Of a stretch of 64,000 nt of DNA, positions 1-11,843 are shown piece after piece (positions within the stretch are counted from its first letter, which is position 1; every line of letters begins with the position of its first letter). The translations under genes and the position numbers were made by a program. This DNA is from a bacterium (GTDB lineage Bacteria; Electryoneota; RPQS01), in NCBI GenBank assembly GCA_016721565.1, contig JADKHW010000001.1, positions 186,001 through 250,000 on the forward strand, written 5' to 3'. Under the pieces are notes generated by a model that ran no database searches, was not told the DNA's origin, and was given only the letters and a program-made list of their open reading frames with translations.

Positions 1-1
1 T

Positions 2-2704
2 TCGTCTTCAACCGGCACTGCTTTTAGCACAGTCGCGTTAGACATTCAAGCGGGAAGCGCCGTATATGTTTCGTCGCAAATCACAGGCGGGAACAATAAC
101 AATCGCCTTGATCCGGGTGAAACGGCTAACCTTCGTGTCACGGTGCGAAATGTGGGCGGTTTGGCCATGAACGGCGTAACTGCAACACTAATATCGCAAT
201 ACAGTTTGCTCTCGATCAATGATGGAACGGGCGCATTCGGTGATATAGCAATTAACGGAACGGCGACGAGCGGTGCCAGTGATTTCGTTGTTCGCGCGAA
301 TAGCGTTGGGTATCCCGGAAGTTTTGGGAATCTCGTCGTTATCTTGCAAACACCGAGTGGCTTTATTGATTCAGTGGCGTTCGCCTTACCAATTGGAGTT
401 GCTGCTTCGACTGACCCAACTGGGCCCGATCCATACGGCTATCTGGCCTATGATAACGTGGATGTTGACTACGAATTTCACCGCAATTTTGATTGGACAG
501 ATATCTCCGCTTCTGGAGTTCGTTTAACACATGCCAGCGCGGATCCGGGTGAGCAACAGCCGAACGGCCAGACAAACAGCGACGTGATCGCGTTGCCATT
601 TGACTTTATGTTCTATGGCGAAACCTATGATACGTTAACGATTTGTTCGAATGGCTGGGCGGCTTTCGGAGACCAGGGCACTTTAGACATGTTCCGCAAC
701 TATCCTATCCCCGGCCAACAAGCACCTGAAGCGATGATGGCACCGTTTTGGGACGACTTAAAAACCAATGGCAATGGCGACGGTGTTTTCTATCTTGACG
801 ATCAAACAAATCACCGCCTAATCATCGAGTGGAATGCTGTTGGTGCCTTTGCCCAAAGCTCAAGCTTGGACTTCCAGCTTATTCTGCTGGATCCGGCGTT
901 TTATCCGACCAACGACGGTAATGGAATTATCATTTTCCAATACGACAATGCACAGTCAGTAACGCAGGATAACTTCGAAGATGCGACAGGTGAGACGATT
1001 GGCATCCAAGCGCCGCGTTCGACGTTTGGCTTGCAATACCGTCACAGCGGTTCAAATGCGGCTGGTGCAAACGGTCTCGGAAATGATCGCGCTGTTGTGA
1101 TTACAACGGAGAAGCGGTTTGCCACCGGTATTGTAATGGGAACGGTAACGGATGAAGAAACCGGCCTGCCAGTTGACGGAGTTGTGATTTCACTTGATGG
1201 CGAAGAGGATATCGCCACAACGGATGTGCAGGGCCACTATACGATGATAGACGTCGAAATCGGCACCTACACGGTTCGTGCGACGAGATTCGGCTACAAT
1301 CAAGGATCTACAGCAAACTTTGTTGTTGAAATGGACAGCACGGAAGTCGCAAGCTTCAGTTTGACGCATCCGGAAGTTACGCTTTCTACAAATGCGCTGA
1401 ATGTGAATTTGCCCGGTGATCCGACTGAGCAATCCTTTGACATTGACAATGCCGGCAACGGCCCGCTTGATTTCCGTATTAGTCTTGAGTATCAGGCGGA
1501 GAACGGCGAACGCGGCAATTGGGCAACGATTGCTCATGAAAACGTGACCCAAGAAACACAAGATGCCCAGATTCTTGGGTGTGCGTTTGACGGAGACCGT
1601 TGGGTAGTCAGTGGCGGTTCGGGTCCTACCGGTCCGAACTTCCTATACTACTACGACCTAAACGGCAATTACATCGGCTCCGCAAATCAGCCGACAACGA
1701 CGCAATTCGGTTACTATGATCTCGCCTTTGACGGAGAGTACATCTATGGTAGTACCGACGGGCTTCAGGAGTTACAGGGTGTCGATTATTCGGGCAATAT
1801 TCGGATGACCGTTCCTTGCACGCAGGTCAGCCCGGCCCGTTGCATAGCTTACGATGCGGCATTGGATCAGTTCTGGGTTGCAGATTATAGCACGGCGATT
1901 TTCTGCATAGACCGCCAGGGCAACGAGCTACACCGTTTTACCAATAACTTGGACAAGACCGGAATGGCGTGGTACCCTGACGATCCTGATGGCTACAAGC
2001 TTTACGTCTTCCATTGGAATACGCAAGGTACTGGTGGAACTTTGGTGAGTAAGGTTCATCCGACTTCCGGCGCAATCTTGGCGGTAACAACAATTACGGA
2101 TCAAACGGGCGACCGCGCGGGCGGCTGTGATATTTCCTCAAATTGGAATAGCATGCTGACGGTATTCGGTGGCATTTTCCAGAATTCACAGGGCGACCGT
2201 CTTGAGATGCGTCAAATGAAGTTTGACACAGATTGGATTGGTGTGACTCCGTTGATTTCATCGGTATTGCCGCAGAGTTCGCGTGATATTTCTGTGTCAA
2301 TTGATCCTGCGAATTTGCGCGACTTGACCTATCATGTAAACATCGTCGTGCATAACAATTCACTGGATAGTTTGGTAGTCTTGCCGTTGACGTTGGCAAG
2401 GTATCTTGTGGCTGACGAGCCGACTCCGGAAATTCCGGCACAGTTTGCGGTTTATCAGAACTATCCGAATCCGTTCAATCCTTCGACGCAGGTGCGATTT
2501 GATTTGGCAGATGCCGGGTTGACATCGTTGACAATTTACAATGTATTGGGGCAGGAAGTTGTGGCTCCGATTAAGGGCGAGCAAATGAATGTCGGACAGC
2601 ACATTGTAAATGTTGATATGAGTGGTTTACCCTCCGGTGTTTATCTTTATCGTGTTGAAAGCGGTAATTTCGTTGAAACCAAGAAGATGGTTTTGATGAA
2701 GTAA
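2..2704 (+). CDS. T9SS cargo protein, C-terminal part (5' truncated)
   Basis: The reading frame is open from the first bases of the window, so the true start lies upstream and about 900 residues are visible. The visible part begins with a CARDB-like stretch (RLDPGETANLRVTVRNVGG). It continues with a beta-rich domain containing FDFMFYGETYDTLTICSNGW and FWDDL, which I know from FCB surface proteins. A carboxypeptidase-regulatory-like domain follows (VMGTVTDEETGLPVDGVVIS), then a beta-propeller-like region. The last ~85 residues are a T9SS type A sorting domain (YQNYPNPFNPSTQVRFDL, SGVYLYRVESG, ending KKMVLMK). The protein is therefore expected to be exported by Sec and then T9SS and attached to or released from the surface. 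Whether a peptidase domain such as a gingipain-type C25 domain lies upstream cannot be seen. A hairpin terminator follows directly. Confidence 0.85.
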   Translation, partial: SSSTGTAFSTVALDIQAGSAVYVSSQITGGNNNNRLDPGETANLRVTVRNVGGLAMNGVTATLISQYSLLSINDGTGAFGDIAINGTATSGASDFVVRANSVGYPGSFGNLVVILQTPSGFIDSVAFALPIGVAASTDPTGPDPYGYLAYDNVDVDYEFHRNFDWTDISASGVRLTHASADPGEQQPNGQTNSDVIALPFDFMFYGETYDTLTICSNGWAAFGDQGTLDMFRNYPIPGQQAPEAMMAPFWDDLKTNGNGDGVFYLDDQTNHRLIIEWNAVGAFAQSSSLDFQLILLDPAFYPTNDGNGIIIFQYDNAQSVTQDNFEDATGETIGIQAPRSTFGLQYRHSGSNAAGANGLGNDRAVVITTEKRFATGIVMGTVTDEETGLPVDGVVISLDGEEDIATTDVQGHYTMIDVEIGTYTVRATRFGYNQGSTANFVVEMDSTEVASFSLTHPEVTLSTNALNVNLPGDPTEQSFDIDNAGNGPLDFRISLEYQAENGERGNWATIAHENVTQETQDAQILGCAFDGDRWVVSGGSGPTGPNFLYYYDLNGNYIGSANQPTTTQFGYYDLAFDGEYIYGSTDGLQELQGVDYSGNIRMTVPCTQVSPARCIAYDAALDQFWVADYSTAIFCIDRQGNELHRFTNNLDKTGMAWYPDDPDGYKLYVFHWNTQGTGGTLVSKVHPTSGAILAVTTITDQTGDRAGGCDISSNWNSMLTVFGGIFQNSQGDRLEMRQMKFDTDWIGVTPLISSVLPQSSRDISVSIDPANLRDLTYHVNIVVHNNSLDSLVVLPLTLARYLVADEPTPEIPAQFAVYQNYPNPFNPSTQVRFDLADAGLTSLTIYNVLGQEVVAPIKGEQMNVGQHIVNVDMSGLPSGVYLYRVESGNFVETKKMVLMK

Positions 2705-2732
2705 GTGCTTTAACAATTCACCTGTTGTGTAG

Positions 2733-2766
2733 ACGCGGCGGCTATTATTAGTCGCCGCGTTTTTTT
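2733..2766 (+). terminator. Rho-independent terminator of the T9SS cargo gene
   Basis: Stem ACGCGGCG (2733-2740) pairs with CGCCGCGT (2753-2760), with a 12-nt loop, followed by a run of T. It lies about 30 bases after the stop codon at 2704. Confidence 0.8.
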
Positions 2767-3165
2767 GATTCTACACTCGGCCACTGGCCGTCGGTGGAGT
2801 GGGTAGGTTTAGGTTCTCGAGTTCTACCCCTGCCGGAGGCAGGGAGGTTGTGCAGTTGAGCCGGGACCACCTCTGATTGGTTTGTTGGTACTAATATACA
2901 ACATTTTGAACGTTTGGTCAAGATATATTTTCATTTTATTGAACTTAATAAATAATTGAACAATATAGGTTTATGTTAAAATAGACAATTTCGAGAGGCA
3001 TTTTGAGTATTTGGGGGGTTCACAGGATGAGTTTGGCTGTTGGCTTGGGAGTTGCACCATAAATTGTCCCATACCTCTCTGAAGTTGTGAATTTCAGAAT
3101 GAACTTAGGCTATTCAGGCTGGACAAAAGTAAATATTCATTGCACCGAATACGACAAACCAAAGT
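2767..3165. other. Intergenic region without a gene
   Basis: About 400 bases between the terminator and the histidine kinase gene. The first part is GC-rich with short inverted repeats (GGCCACTGGCC near 2780; CCTGCCGGAGGCAGG near 2828). From about 2890 it becomes very AT-rich. A weak promoter candidate is TTGAAC at 2956-2961 with TAAAAT at 2977-2982 (15-nt spacer). I see no open frame with a ribosome binding site. Confidence 0.5.
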
Positions 3166-5991
3166 ATGAATGAACTTGAGATAAATAGGCTTTTCCAAAA
3201 GGCTCGTATTGTCAGCGGCGCAATAGTCTTCGCGATTGGGTTGATCGCGAGTATCGGCTGGATTGTAGGGCTGCCGGAGCTGAATCGAATTTCGCCCAAG
3301 TTCATTCCAATGGCTCAGGATACGGGCCTGAGCTTCATCTTGATTGGTATAATGCTTCTTTACTACCGCCGAAGTAACGACAGTCTATCAACTCGAACCG
3401 GGGCAATTTTGTTGACCGGAATGCTGAGTGGTTATGGCCTTCTTAAAGTACTCGGGTATCTGACTGGGGCGGATTGGACATTTTCAAATGTGCTACTTCC
3501 AACCACAGAGCACTTAGGTACCTACGCACTCAATCGCATGTCACCAATCGCAGGCGCATTGTTCTTTATCTCAGGTGCTGCGATCTTGGCAATGCAAATT
3601 ACTAAACGCGAAGGTAGGGTGCACTATTTTGCAGGTTGGATAGGCGCCGGTGTGTTCGGAGTAGGATCCCTGATGACATATGGTTATGTTCTGGGTGCTC
3701 CTTTTCTTTACAACGGCAAAATCATTCCGCTTTCTTTCCTCACCTCAATTGCCTTCTGTTTTCTCGGAATCGGTTTAATCGCAGTTTCAGGGCCAGAGTC
3801 CATTCTAAAACCATTTCTTGGGCAGAGCACGAAAAGCCGTATCCTTCGCTTGATTGTGCCGTTAGTCGTGTTAACGTGTTTTGCTCAACAGACGTTTCAT
3901 GAGCTATCCAGTGCAACTGAATTGAATCGTACGGTTGTCCTGGTATTGACTCCGCTCGCAGCAGCCCTCATCGCCGCACTAACTGGCGGACGGCTGGCCG
4001 AGCATCTGTCAAATCGCTTAAATGCGGCCAATCAGTTGCTTGAGGAGAGTGAAGAGAAGTACCGTACAGCTATTGAGCATTCGCACGATATGTTCTGGAC
4101 GCTCGACTTGGGTGGGAAATTTCTTTTTGCCAATAAACGGTGTGCTGAGGTTACAGGTTATGAGGTATCAGAATGGATTGGCCGCAGCTTTGTTGACATT
4201 CTGAGCCCAAAAGACTTGCCGCGAGTTCACACTATCTTTCTCAAAGTATTAGGTGGCGAGCCGCAGCAATATGAGGTGGAAGCAATCCGAGCGGACAGGT
4301 CAAATTTCTATCTCGAGATTGCATCTGTACCCGAATTCCGGCACGGAAAAGTCATCGGAGTTGCAAGTTTCGGACGAGACATCACTGAGCGTAAGGAAGT
4401 CGAATTTGCTCTGAGCAAGAGTGAGGCATTGCTTCGCGAGTCGCAATCAGTTGCAGGAATTGGCAGCTACGATCTTGACATCCAAACCGGCTATTGGACG
4501 AGTTCAGTTGTGCTGGATGAGATTATGGGGATTGACAGTCATTTCCAGCGTACCGTAGAGGGCTGGGTTTCGCTAATTCATCCTGATTGGCGGGAGACGA
4601 TGGTGGTTTATTTCCAAACGGAAGTAATCGGAAAGCAGCAACGGTTTAACAAAGATTATAAGCTGGTCAGGCCATCTGATGGCAAAGAGTGTTGGGTTCA
4701 CGGGCTTGGTGCACTTGTTTTTGATGAACAAGGCAAGCCAATAAGAATGATTGGCACAATTCAAGATATCACTGAGCAAAAAAAAGCAGAGGCCGAGCGC
4801 GAAAATCTCGAATCAAAACTTCGGCAAGCGCGAAAGATGGAGACGATTGGTACGCTTGCCGGTGGTGTGGCGCACGACTTCAATAATATTTTGACTCCAA
4901 TTCTGGTTTACTCTGATATGGCGGCCTTGGAGCTGGGCGAAGATCATCCGCTGCGAAGCGATTTAGAACAGATCATTGCGGGGGCCAATAGAGCAAAAGA
5001 CCTTGTCAAACAAATCTTGACGTTTAGTAGGCAAATGGACAATGAGCAGATTCCCGTGGCTTTGTCTCCAATTGTCAAAGAGGTGCTTAAATTGTTTCAA
5101 GTATCGTTGCCGCCGAATATTAAAGTGGTAACGAACATTAAGACTGAAGGCACTGAAGTTCGTGGTGACCCTTCTCAGATTCACCAAGTGCTGCTAAACC
5201 TGTGCACAAATGCTCATCATGCCATGCGTAAGGGGGGCGGAACTCTGAATGTTAGTCTCGAAAATGTTACTCTAAGTGATAATGAGGCGCGAAACATTCC
5301 GCCACTAAGCAAAGGTGAGTATGTCAGGCTAACAGTATCAGACAGCGGCTGTGGCATGAATGAGACTACGCGAGAAAGGATTTTTGAGCCTTTCTTTACG
5401 ACTAAGCCTGTGGATGAGGGTACGGGGTTGGGACTGTCAGTTGTTCACGGGATCGTAAAGAGTCATGACGGCGCTATTGCAGTTAAGAGTGAAGTCAACA
5501 TCGGTACAACATTTGACATTTACTTCCCAAAGCTGCGCACAAGTCCGTCCGTTTCGGGCCAAGAATCAAAGTCTATTCGCGGCGGCAATGAAAGAGTCCT
5601 TGTTGTAGATGACGATCCCAGTGTAGCAGACGTAATTAAGGGAGCTTTAGAACGGTACTTGGGTTATCAGGTAACTGTGTGCACAAGTAGCTTGGAGGCT
5701 CTGGAGCTTGTACGCCATCAGCCGCACCGATTTGACTTGTTGCTGACTGATCAGAAGATGCCAACGTTAACGGGTGTGCAGCTCGCGCAAGAAGTCTCCA
5801 AAATTTGCAATAGCATGCCTGTGATTCTAATGACAGGTTACAGTGAAATCGCTGACGAAGCAAAGTGCAAAGAGCTTGGAATTTCAGGCTTCTTGATGAA
5901 GCCTCCGGATACAAGTGAATTGGCGCGGGTTGTGAGAAAAGCATTGGATGCTTCCCAGTTGGAGAATCCTGCGTCGAAGATCGATGCATAG
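3166..5991 (+). CDS. Membrane hybrid sensor histidine kinase (8 TM-PAS-PAS-HisKA-HATPase-REC)
   Basis: A 941-residue sensor kinase. The first ~270 residues hold about eight hydrophobic segments and form a membrane sensor region. Two PAS domains follow (about 285-410 and 420-540, each ending in a PAC-like DITE motif). The H-box GGVAHDFNNIL has the phosphoacceptor His near residue 570. The N box (LLNLCTNAHHAM), G1 (DSGCGM), F box (FEPFFTTK) and G2 (GTGLGLS) are all present, so the kinase looks active. The C-terminal receiver has VLVVDDD, phosphoacceptor Asp near residue 862 (LLLTDQKMP) and a conserved Lys (FLMKPP). It should autophosphorylate and pass phosphate to its own receiver; the output partner is not adjacent. 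It is transcribed alone and ends at a bidirectional terminator. No clear Shine-Dalgarno is seen before the ATG. The ligand is unknown. Confidence 0.9.
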   Translation: MNELEINRLFQKARIVSGAIVFAIGLIASIGWIVGLPELNRISPKFIPMAQDTGLSFILIGIMLLYYRRSNDSLSTRTGAILLTGMLSGYGLLKVLGYLTGADWTFSNVLLPTTEHLGTYALNRMSPIAGALFFISGAAILAMQITKREGRVHYFAGWIGAGVFGVGSLMTYGYVLGAPFLYNGKIIPLSFLTSIAFCFLGIGLIAVSGPESILKPFLGQSTKSRILRLIVPLVVLTCFAQQTFHELSSATELNRTVVLVLTPLAAALIAALTGGRLAEHLSNRLNAANQLLEESEEKYRTAIEHSHDMFWTLDLGGKFLFANKRCAEVTGYEVSEWIGRSFVDILSPKDLPRVHTIFLKVLGGEPQQYEVEAIRADRSNFYLEIASVPEFRHGKVIGVASFGRDITERKEVEFALSKSEALLRESQSVAGIGSYDLDIQTGYWTSSVVLDEIMGIDSHFQRTVEGWVSLIHPDWRETMVVYFQTEVIGKQQRFNKDYKLVRPSDGKECWVHGLGALVFDEQGKPIRMIGTIQDITEQKKAEAERENLESKLRQARKMETIGTLAGGVAHDFNNILTPILVYSDMAALELGEDHPLRSDLEQIIAGANRAKDLVKQILTFSRQMDNEQIPVALSPIVKEVLKLFQVSLPPNIKVVTNIKTEGTEVRGDPSQIHQVLLNLCTNAHHAMRKGGGTLNVSLENVTLSDNEARNIPPLSKGEYVRLTVSDSGCGMNETTRERIFEPFFTTKPVDEGTGLGLSVVHGIVKSHDGAIAVKSEVNIGTTFDIYFPKLRTSPSVSGQESKSIRGGNERVLVVDDDPSVADVIKGALERYLGYQVTVCTSSLEALELVRHQPHRFDLLLTDQKMPTLTGVQLAQEVSKICNSMPVILMTGYSEIADEAKCKELGISGFLMKPPDTSELARVVRKALDASQLENPASKIDA

Positions 5992-6023
5992 AATAATGTA
6001 AATTCGAGCGCAATAAAGAAACA

Positions 6024-6055
6024 AAAAGCGCGGACTCAATTGAGTCCGCGCTTTT
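6024..6055. terminator. Bidirectional terminator between convergent genes
   Basis: Perfect 32-nt palindrome with 16-bp arms, AAAAGCGCGGACTCAA pairing with its complement, flanked by A-runs on one side and T-runs on the other. It sits between the stops of the histidine kinase (plus) and the zinc peptidase gene (minus), so it can serve both strands. Confidence 0.85.
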
Positions 6056-6076
6056 CTTATTGAAGTAATTCTTGTC

Positions 6077-6792
6077 TTAATCGCGGCTATTGCGCAAGAT
6101 AATCAAGCGCAGCATCGTCATCAACGACATTGTCGCGGCAGCCACGTAGGTCCACGCGGCGGCACTCAATACTTTTTTTGCACCAGTAACTTCATCAGGC
6201 GCAAGGAAACTTCCGTTGCCCAAGATGGCGATTGCTCGACTCGAAGCGTCAAATTCTACAGGCAATGTGACCAAATGGAACAACAGAGCAGCGCCAAAGA
6301 AGATAATTCCCAAGTCCATCATCCAGCCGATTGACGGAATAAACATACCGATAAAGAACAACGGCATCGCGGCCATGCTACCAATGTTGGCAACCGGAAC
6401 AAGACCAGCACGCCAGCTCATCGGAGCATAGCCGACCTTGTGTTGAATCGCGTGCCCGACTTCGTGCGATGCGACCGCGAGAGCGGACAGGCTCGTTGAA
6501 GCGAAGATGCCTTCAGATAAGCTAACTTTGCGATCCTTCGGATCGTAATGGTCCGTCAGCTCGCCTGCGACTGGAACAACTGGAACGTCGCTTAAGCCGT
6601 TTTGGTCCAGAATACGGCGTGCGACCTGTTCGCCTGTCATGCCAAGGCGCGAACGAACCTCGCTGAATTGGCGGTACGTACTTTGACCTTCCATTGTGCC
6701 CACATAGCCAACGCGAATGCAGGAATTAGTAGGATCATGGTCGAATCGAAAAACGGAAAGAAGAACGCTGTCGAACTAAAGATCGAGATCAT
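6077..6792 (-). CDS. Zinc metallopeptidase, YugP family (frameshifted near 6682)
   Basis: Membrane zinc peptidase of the YugP/Zn_peptidase_2 family. The HExxH zinc motif is in ASHEVGHAIQHK, and hydrophobic segments follow it. The N-terminal hydrophobic anchor typical of the family (MILLIPAFALAMWAQWKVK) is encoded from an ATG at 6792 but in a different frame from the catalytic part. Restoring one base at the TTT run at 6682-6684 (AAA on the coding strand) joins WKVK directly to STYRQFSEV and gives about 238 residues, close to family length. An uncorrected reading would start at a GTG at 6703 and lose the anchor. It is the last gene of the prfA-to-yugP operon, 26 nt after fmt. Physiological substrates of the family are poorly known. 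The frame break may be a sequencing error or a real mutation. Confidence 0.8.
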
Positions 6793-6818
6793 TGCTTCGT
6801 GGATACTCCAAATTGGGT

Positions 6819-7742
6819 TTATTCAAATCTGTCCGGAAGGGTGGGGCGGCCTCGCAAGTACTCTGCGACGGCCATCTCTCTCTTTCCGGCAGGTTTCACA
6901 CTCTTTAACGAAAGCGGTCGGTCGGCTGTTCCAACTATTATAGAATCTTGTAATTGAAGAACTTGCGTGGGTTGTAAACATACGCTTGAATTGGCAAGCT
7001 CGGCACTCAAAATTTTGATGGAGAAGTCATTCGACCTCGCCAAAGCACCCGGGGCGGGGGAGAATGCGCGAATTCGGTCCAGCAATTCAGCCCCAGAGAG
7101 TTGAAAGTCGAGGATATAGTCATCTGCCTTAAGCTTTCGTGCCGTGGTGATTTGCGACTCGTCTTGCAGGATTGGCTGAATGGAATCCCTCCGACCAAGA
7201 CTGCTAAAGACTTTGACCAACATTTGGGCACCTATTTCCGAGAGCCGATCGTGAAGTTTGCCAAAATTCTCATCCGGTGATATCGAAGTGCGCTCTTGCG
7301 CCAACATACCGCCTCCGTCAATTTCTTCAGTCAGGCGGATAATCGTCACGCCGGTTTCCGCTTCGCCGCGCAATAGAGTCCATTGAATTGGCGCGGGGCC
7401 GCGGCATTTTGGAAGCAAACTTGGATGAACATTCAGCACGCCAAACTTTGGCAAAGAGAACATCTCACGCGGCAGAATACGAAATGCCACAACAACCAAC
7501 GCATCAATATTTAGGTCGCGCAACTGACTCAAGAACTCAGAGTCTTTGAGTTTCGGAGGAGATAATACAGGCAGACGATTGGCGAGTGCAAATTCCTTCA
7601 CGGGCATCGGCGTGAGCTTGCGACCACGACCTTGCGGCTGATCGGGACTTGTCACAACGGCAACGACATCGTGCTCACTTGCAAGAAGTGCTTTGAGAGT
7701 TGGCAACGCGAACTCCGGATTGCCGCAGAAGACCACGCGCAA
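6819..7742 (-). CDS. fmt: Methionyl-tRNA formyltransferase
   Basis: Transfers a formyl group from 10-formyl-tetrahydrofolate to Met-tRNAfMet in the cytoplasm, which is needed for initiation. The N-terminal domain starts VVFCGNPEFALPTLKAL. The catalytic loop is HPSLLPKCRGPAPIQW with downstream EIDGGGMLAQ, matching the Asn/His/Asp active site of the formyltransferase fold. The C-terminal OB-like domain is present; 307 residues is normal. The start is TTG at 7742, two bases after the def stop codon, with a GGAG about 9 nt upstream inside def, so translation is probably coupled. The def-fmt pairing is a widely conserved arrangement, linking formylation with deformylation of nascent proteins. Confidence 0.95.
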   Translation of the reverse strand: MRVVFCGNPEFALPTLKALLASEHDVVAVVTSPDQPQGRGRKLTPMPVKEFALANRLPVLSPPKLKDSEFLSQLRDLNIDALVVVAFRILPREMFSLPKFGVLNVHPSLLPKCRGPAPIQWTLLRGEAETGVTIIRLTEEIDGGGMLAQERTSISPDENFGKLHDRLSEIGAQMLVKVFSSLGRRDSIQPILQDESQITTARKLKADDYILDFQLSGAELLDRIRAFSPAPGALARSNDFSIKILSAELANSSVCLQPTQVLQLQDSIIVGTADRPLSLKSVKPAGKREMAVAEYLRGRPTLPDRFE

Positions 7743-7744
7743 CC

Positions 7745-8290
7745 TTATGGCTCCTGCGATTCGCCGCGTTCAAGCCGCCTGAGCTTGCCGCTCAGCAGCG
7801 CACGACGAACAGGCGAGAGATGGTCAATGAAGAGAATACCGTTTAGATGATCGATTTCGTGCTGAAGGACGCGCGCGAGCATGCCGGTTGCCTTAATGGT
7901 TTTATGTTCACCTTCAAGCGTGTCATACTCCATTGTGAGCGAATCAGGGCGCGTCACGGTGTCACGAATATCTGGAATTGAAAGACAACCCTCTTCCATT
8001 TCATAGGTACCTGCCGGCTCCTTAACTACTGGATTCGCGACCGCCATATAGAACATCTCCTCGGTCTCTTCATCGGGGACACCGACTACGAGAAGGCGGA
8101 TCGGGCGATCCACTTGCGGTGCGGCAAGTCCGATGCCCTCGTACTCTTCCATTGTGGCAAACATCTCACGGGCGAATTCTCGCAAGTTATCATCAAATAT
8201 GGTGATTTCCTCCGCGCGCTTTCGCAGAGTGGGATGACCATAGATGATTACTTTGTGCTTCTTTGTGGTCTCGTCGTAAGGTTTTGTCAT
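7745..8290 (-). CDS. def: Peptide deformylase
   Basis: Removes the N-formyl group from nascent polypeptides using a metal ion (usually Fe2+). All three family motifs are present: GIGLAAPQV (motif 1), EEGCLSIPD (motif 2, with the metal-binding Cys) and LQHEIDHLNG (motif 3, HExxH). The length of 181 residues is normal, with a short basic extension at the C terminus. The ATG at 8290 is preceded by GAGAGGG at good spacing. It lies in the minus-strand operon between yajC (33 nt upstream) and fmt (2 nt downstream). Confidence 0.96.
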   Translation of the reverse strand: MTKPYDETTKKHKVIIYGHPTLRKRAEEITIFDDNLREFAREMFATMEEYEGIGLAAPQVDRPIRLLVVGVPDEETEEMFYMAVANPVVKEPAGTYEMEEGCLSIPDIRDTVTRPDSLTMEYDTLEGEHKTIKATGMLARVLQHEIDHLNGILFIDHLSPVRRALLSGKLRRLERGESQEP

Positions 8291-8323
8291 AAACCCTCTC
8301 GCGTTCTTGCACCAACACCCATC

Positions 8324-8653
8324 TTACGCGCTTAATACGCGTGTGATAGAAGCGCGCTCGACTTTGATCTTGACTTCGTTGGCAATCTTCAGCCACACCG
8401 TATTCTCTTTCTCGTCAATACCAGCAATCGTTCCATAGACTCCGCCCATCGTGACGACTTCGTCACCAGACTTAATGGAAGCGAGCATGGCGGCGTGAGC
8501 TTTCTGACGCTTTTGCTGCGGGCGAATCATCAGGAAGTACATGACGACGATGATGAGTACGAACGGCAGCAACGCACCGATCATGCTCGGCGGTGACGCG
8601 GCCTCGGCTTGGAGGAGAGGAAGAAATACAGGTGACATTGCAATGTTAGGCAT
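8324..8653 (-). CDS. yajC: Preprotein translocase subunit YajC
   Basis: Small single-pass membrane protein associated with SecDF in Sec-dependent export. A short N-terminal segment precedes the TM helix (LLPFVLIIVVMYFLMIRPQQ), then the typical RPQQKRQKAHAAML and SGDEVVTMGGVYGTI motifs. 109 residues is normal. Two Met codons are possible (residues 1 and 6); a GGAGG lies just ahead of the first, which favours 8653. It directly follows tgt (12-nt gap), the classic tgt-yajC order. secD and secF are not in the window. Confidence 0.95.
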   Translation of the reverse strand: MPNIAMSPVFLPLLQAEAASPPSMIGALLPFVLIIVVMYFLMIRPQQKRQKAHAAMLASIKSGDEVVTMGGVYGTIAGIDEKENTVWLKIANEVKIKVERASITRVLSA

Positions 8654-8665
8654 TTTGCCTCCGGT

Positions 8666-9804
8666 TTAGGAATCTTTTTGTTCAACACGCGGCAGAACGG
8701 ATTCGAGCCACGACGAGAAATCGCCGCCTTCGATGTGTTCACGCATCTGACGCATCAGGTCTTGATAGAAGTGGATATTGTGCAAAGAAATCAAACGCAA
8801 ACCAAGCATTTCATCACAGACAAACAGATGACGTAAATAGGCTCTGTCGTATGTTTGACAGGTGTAACATGCACAGCCTGCGTCGAGCGGGATGAATTGC
8901 TCTTTGTGGCGTGCGGCTTTAATAATCACACGGCCGTTCCATGTGAAAGCACAGCCGTTGCGCCCGTTGCGAGTGGGTAGTACACAATCGAAGAAGTCAA
9001 TGCCCCACGACACACAACGTAACAGATCTTCCGGAAAACCGACACCCATCAGATAGCGCGGTTTATCTTTTGGAAGAAGCTCTGCAGTAAGTGGAACGAG
9101 TTCGTGAAAGATGCTCTTAGGTTCGCCGACCGCCATGCCGCCGATAGCGTAGCCGGGGAAATTCAAATCGATTAGTGCAGCAGCAGACTCACGGCGTAAG
9201 TCGTGATAGGTCGAACCTTGCACGATGGCCCAAAGATTTTGTCGATGGCCATAAAGCAAAGGCTGCTCTTGCTCTGCGCTCTGTGCCATCTTCGCCCACT
9301 TTGTCGTCAAGCGATTCCATTCATCTGCTTGCCCGTGCGAACAGGGATAAGGCGGACAGAGGTCAAGCACCATCATCATATCGCTACCGATGTGCCGCTG
9401 AATGCTCACGACGGAAGCTGGAGTAAATTCGTGATAGCTCCCGTCAAGATGCGATTGGAACCGCACTCCATCTGGATGAACCTTCCGAATATCCGCAAGC
9501 GAAAAAACCTGAAAGCCCCCAGAGTCCGTGAGAATTGGCCGATCCCAGCGCATGAACTTATGCAGGCCGCCAGCCTGCTTCAGAATATCAAGACCGGGTC
9601 GGAGATACAGATGATAGCTATTCGAGAGCATCGCCTGCACGTTGGATTCGTGCAGTTCGCGCGGAGTAAGTGTTTTTACGACACCAAGCGTACCAACGGG
9701 AAAGAAGTGCGGCGTTTGAATTTCGCCATGCTCGGTAGAAAGAACAGTTCTGCGGGCGCTGGTGCCGGACTTATCCTCAAGCAGCACTCGGAAAGGATGT
9801 GCCG

Positions 9805-9808
<4 letters not shown>
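8666..9808 (-). CDS. tgt: Queuine/preQ1 tRNA-guanine transglycosylase, probable ATA start
   Basis: Exchanges guanine-34 for preQ1 in GU(N)-anticodon tRNAs during queuosine synthesis. Motifs are DSGGFQVFSL (nucleophile region), GGMAVGE, RYLMGVG, DCVLPTRNGRNG and the zinc site CACYTCQTYDRAYLRHL with a downstream His (HNIHFY). Homology begins at an ATA codon at 9808 (IAAHPFRVLLEDKSG). Counting from it gives 380 residues, like B. subtilis Tgt, whose N terminus aligns residue for residue with this point as I recall it. The ATA overlaps the yyaL stop (ATAG), and AAGAGG sits 9 nt upstream. A longer in-frame start at 9895 would translate the yyaL 3' end out of frame and is unlikely. The GTG seven codons downstream is an alternative. 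Other queuosine genes are not in the window. Confidence 0.93.
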
Positions 9809-11842
<2,034 letters not shown>

Positions 11843-11843
11843 G

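Noticed and set aside
2771..2880. GC-rich palindromes GGCCACTGGCC and CCTGCCGGAGGCAGG as a mobile element or REP repeat
   Set aside because: Single copies here, no target duplications or transposase; not enough to call a repeat.
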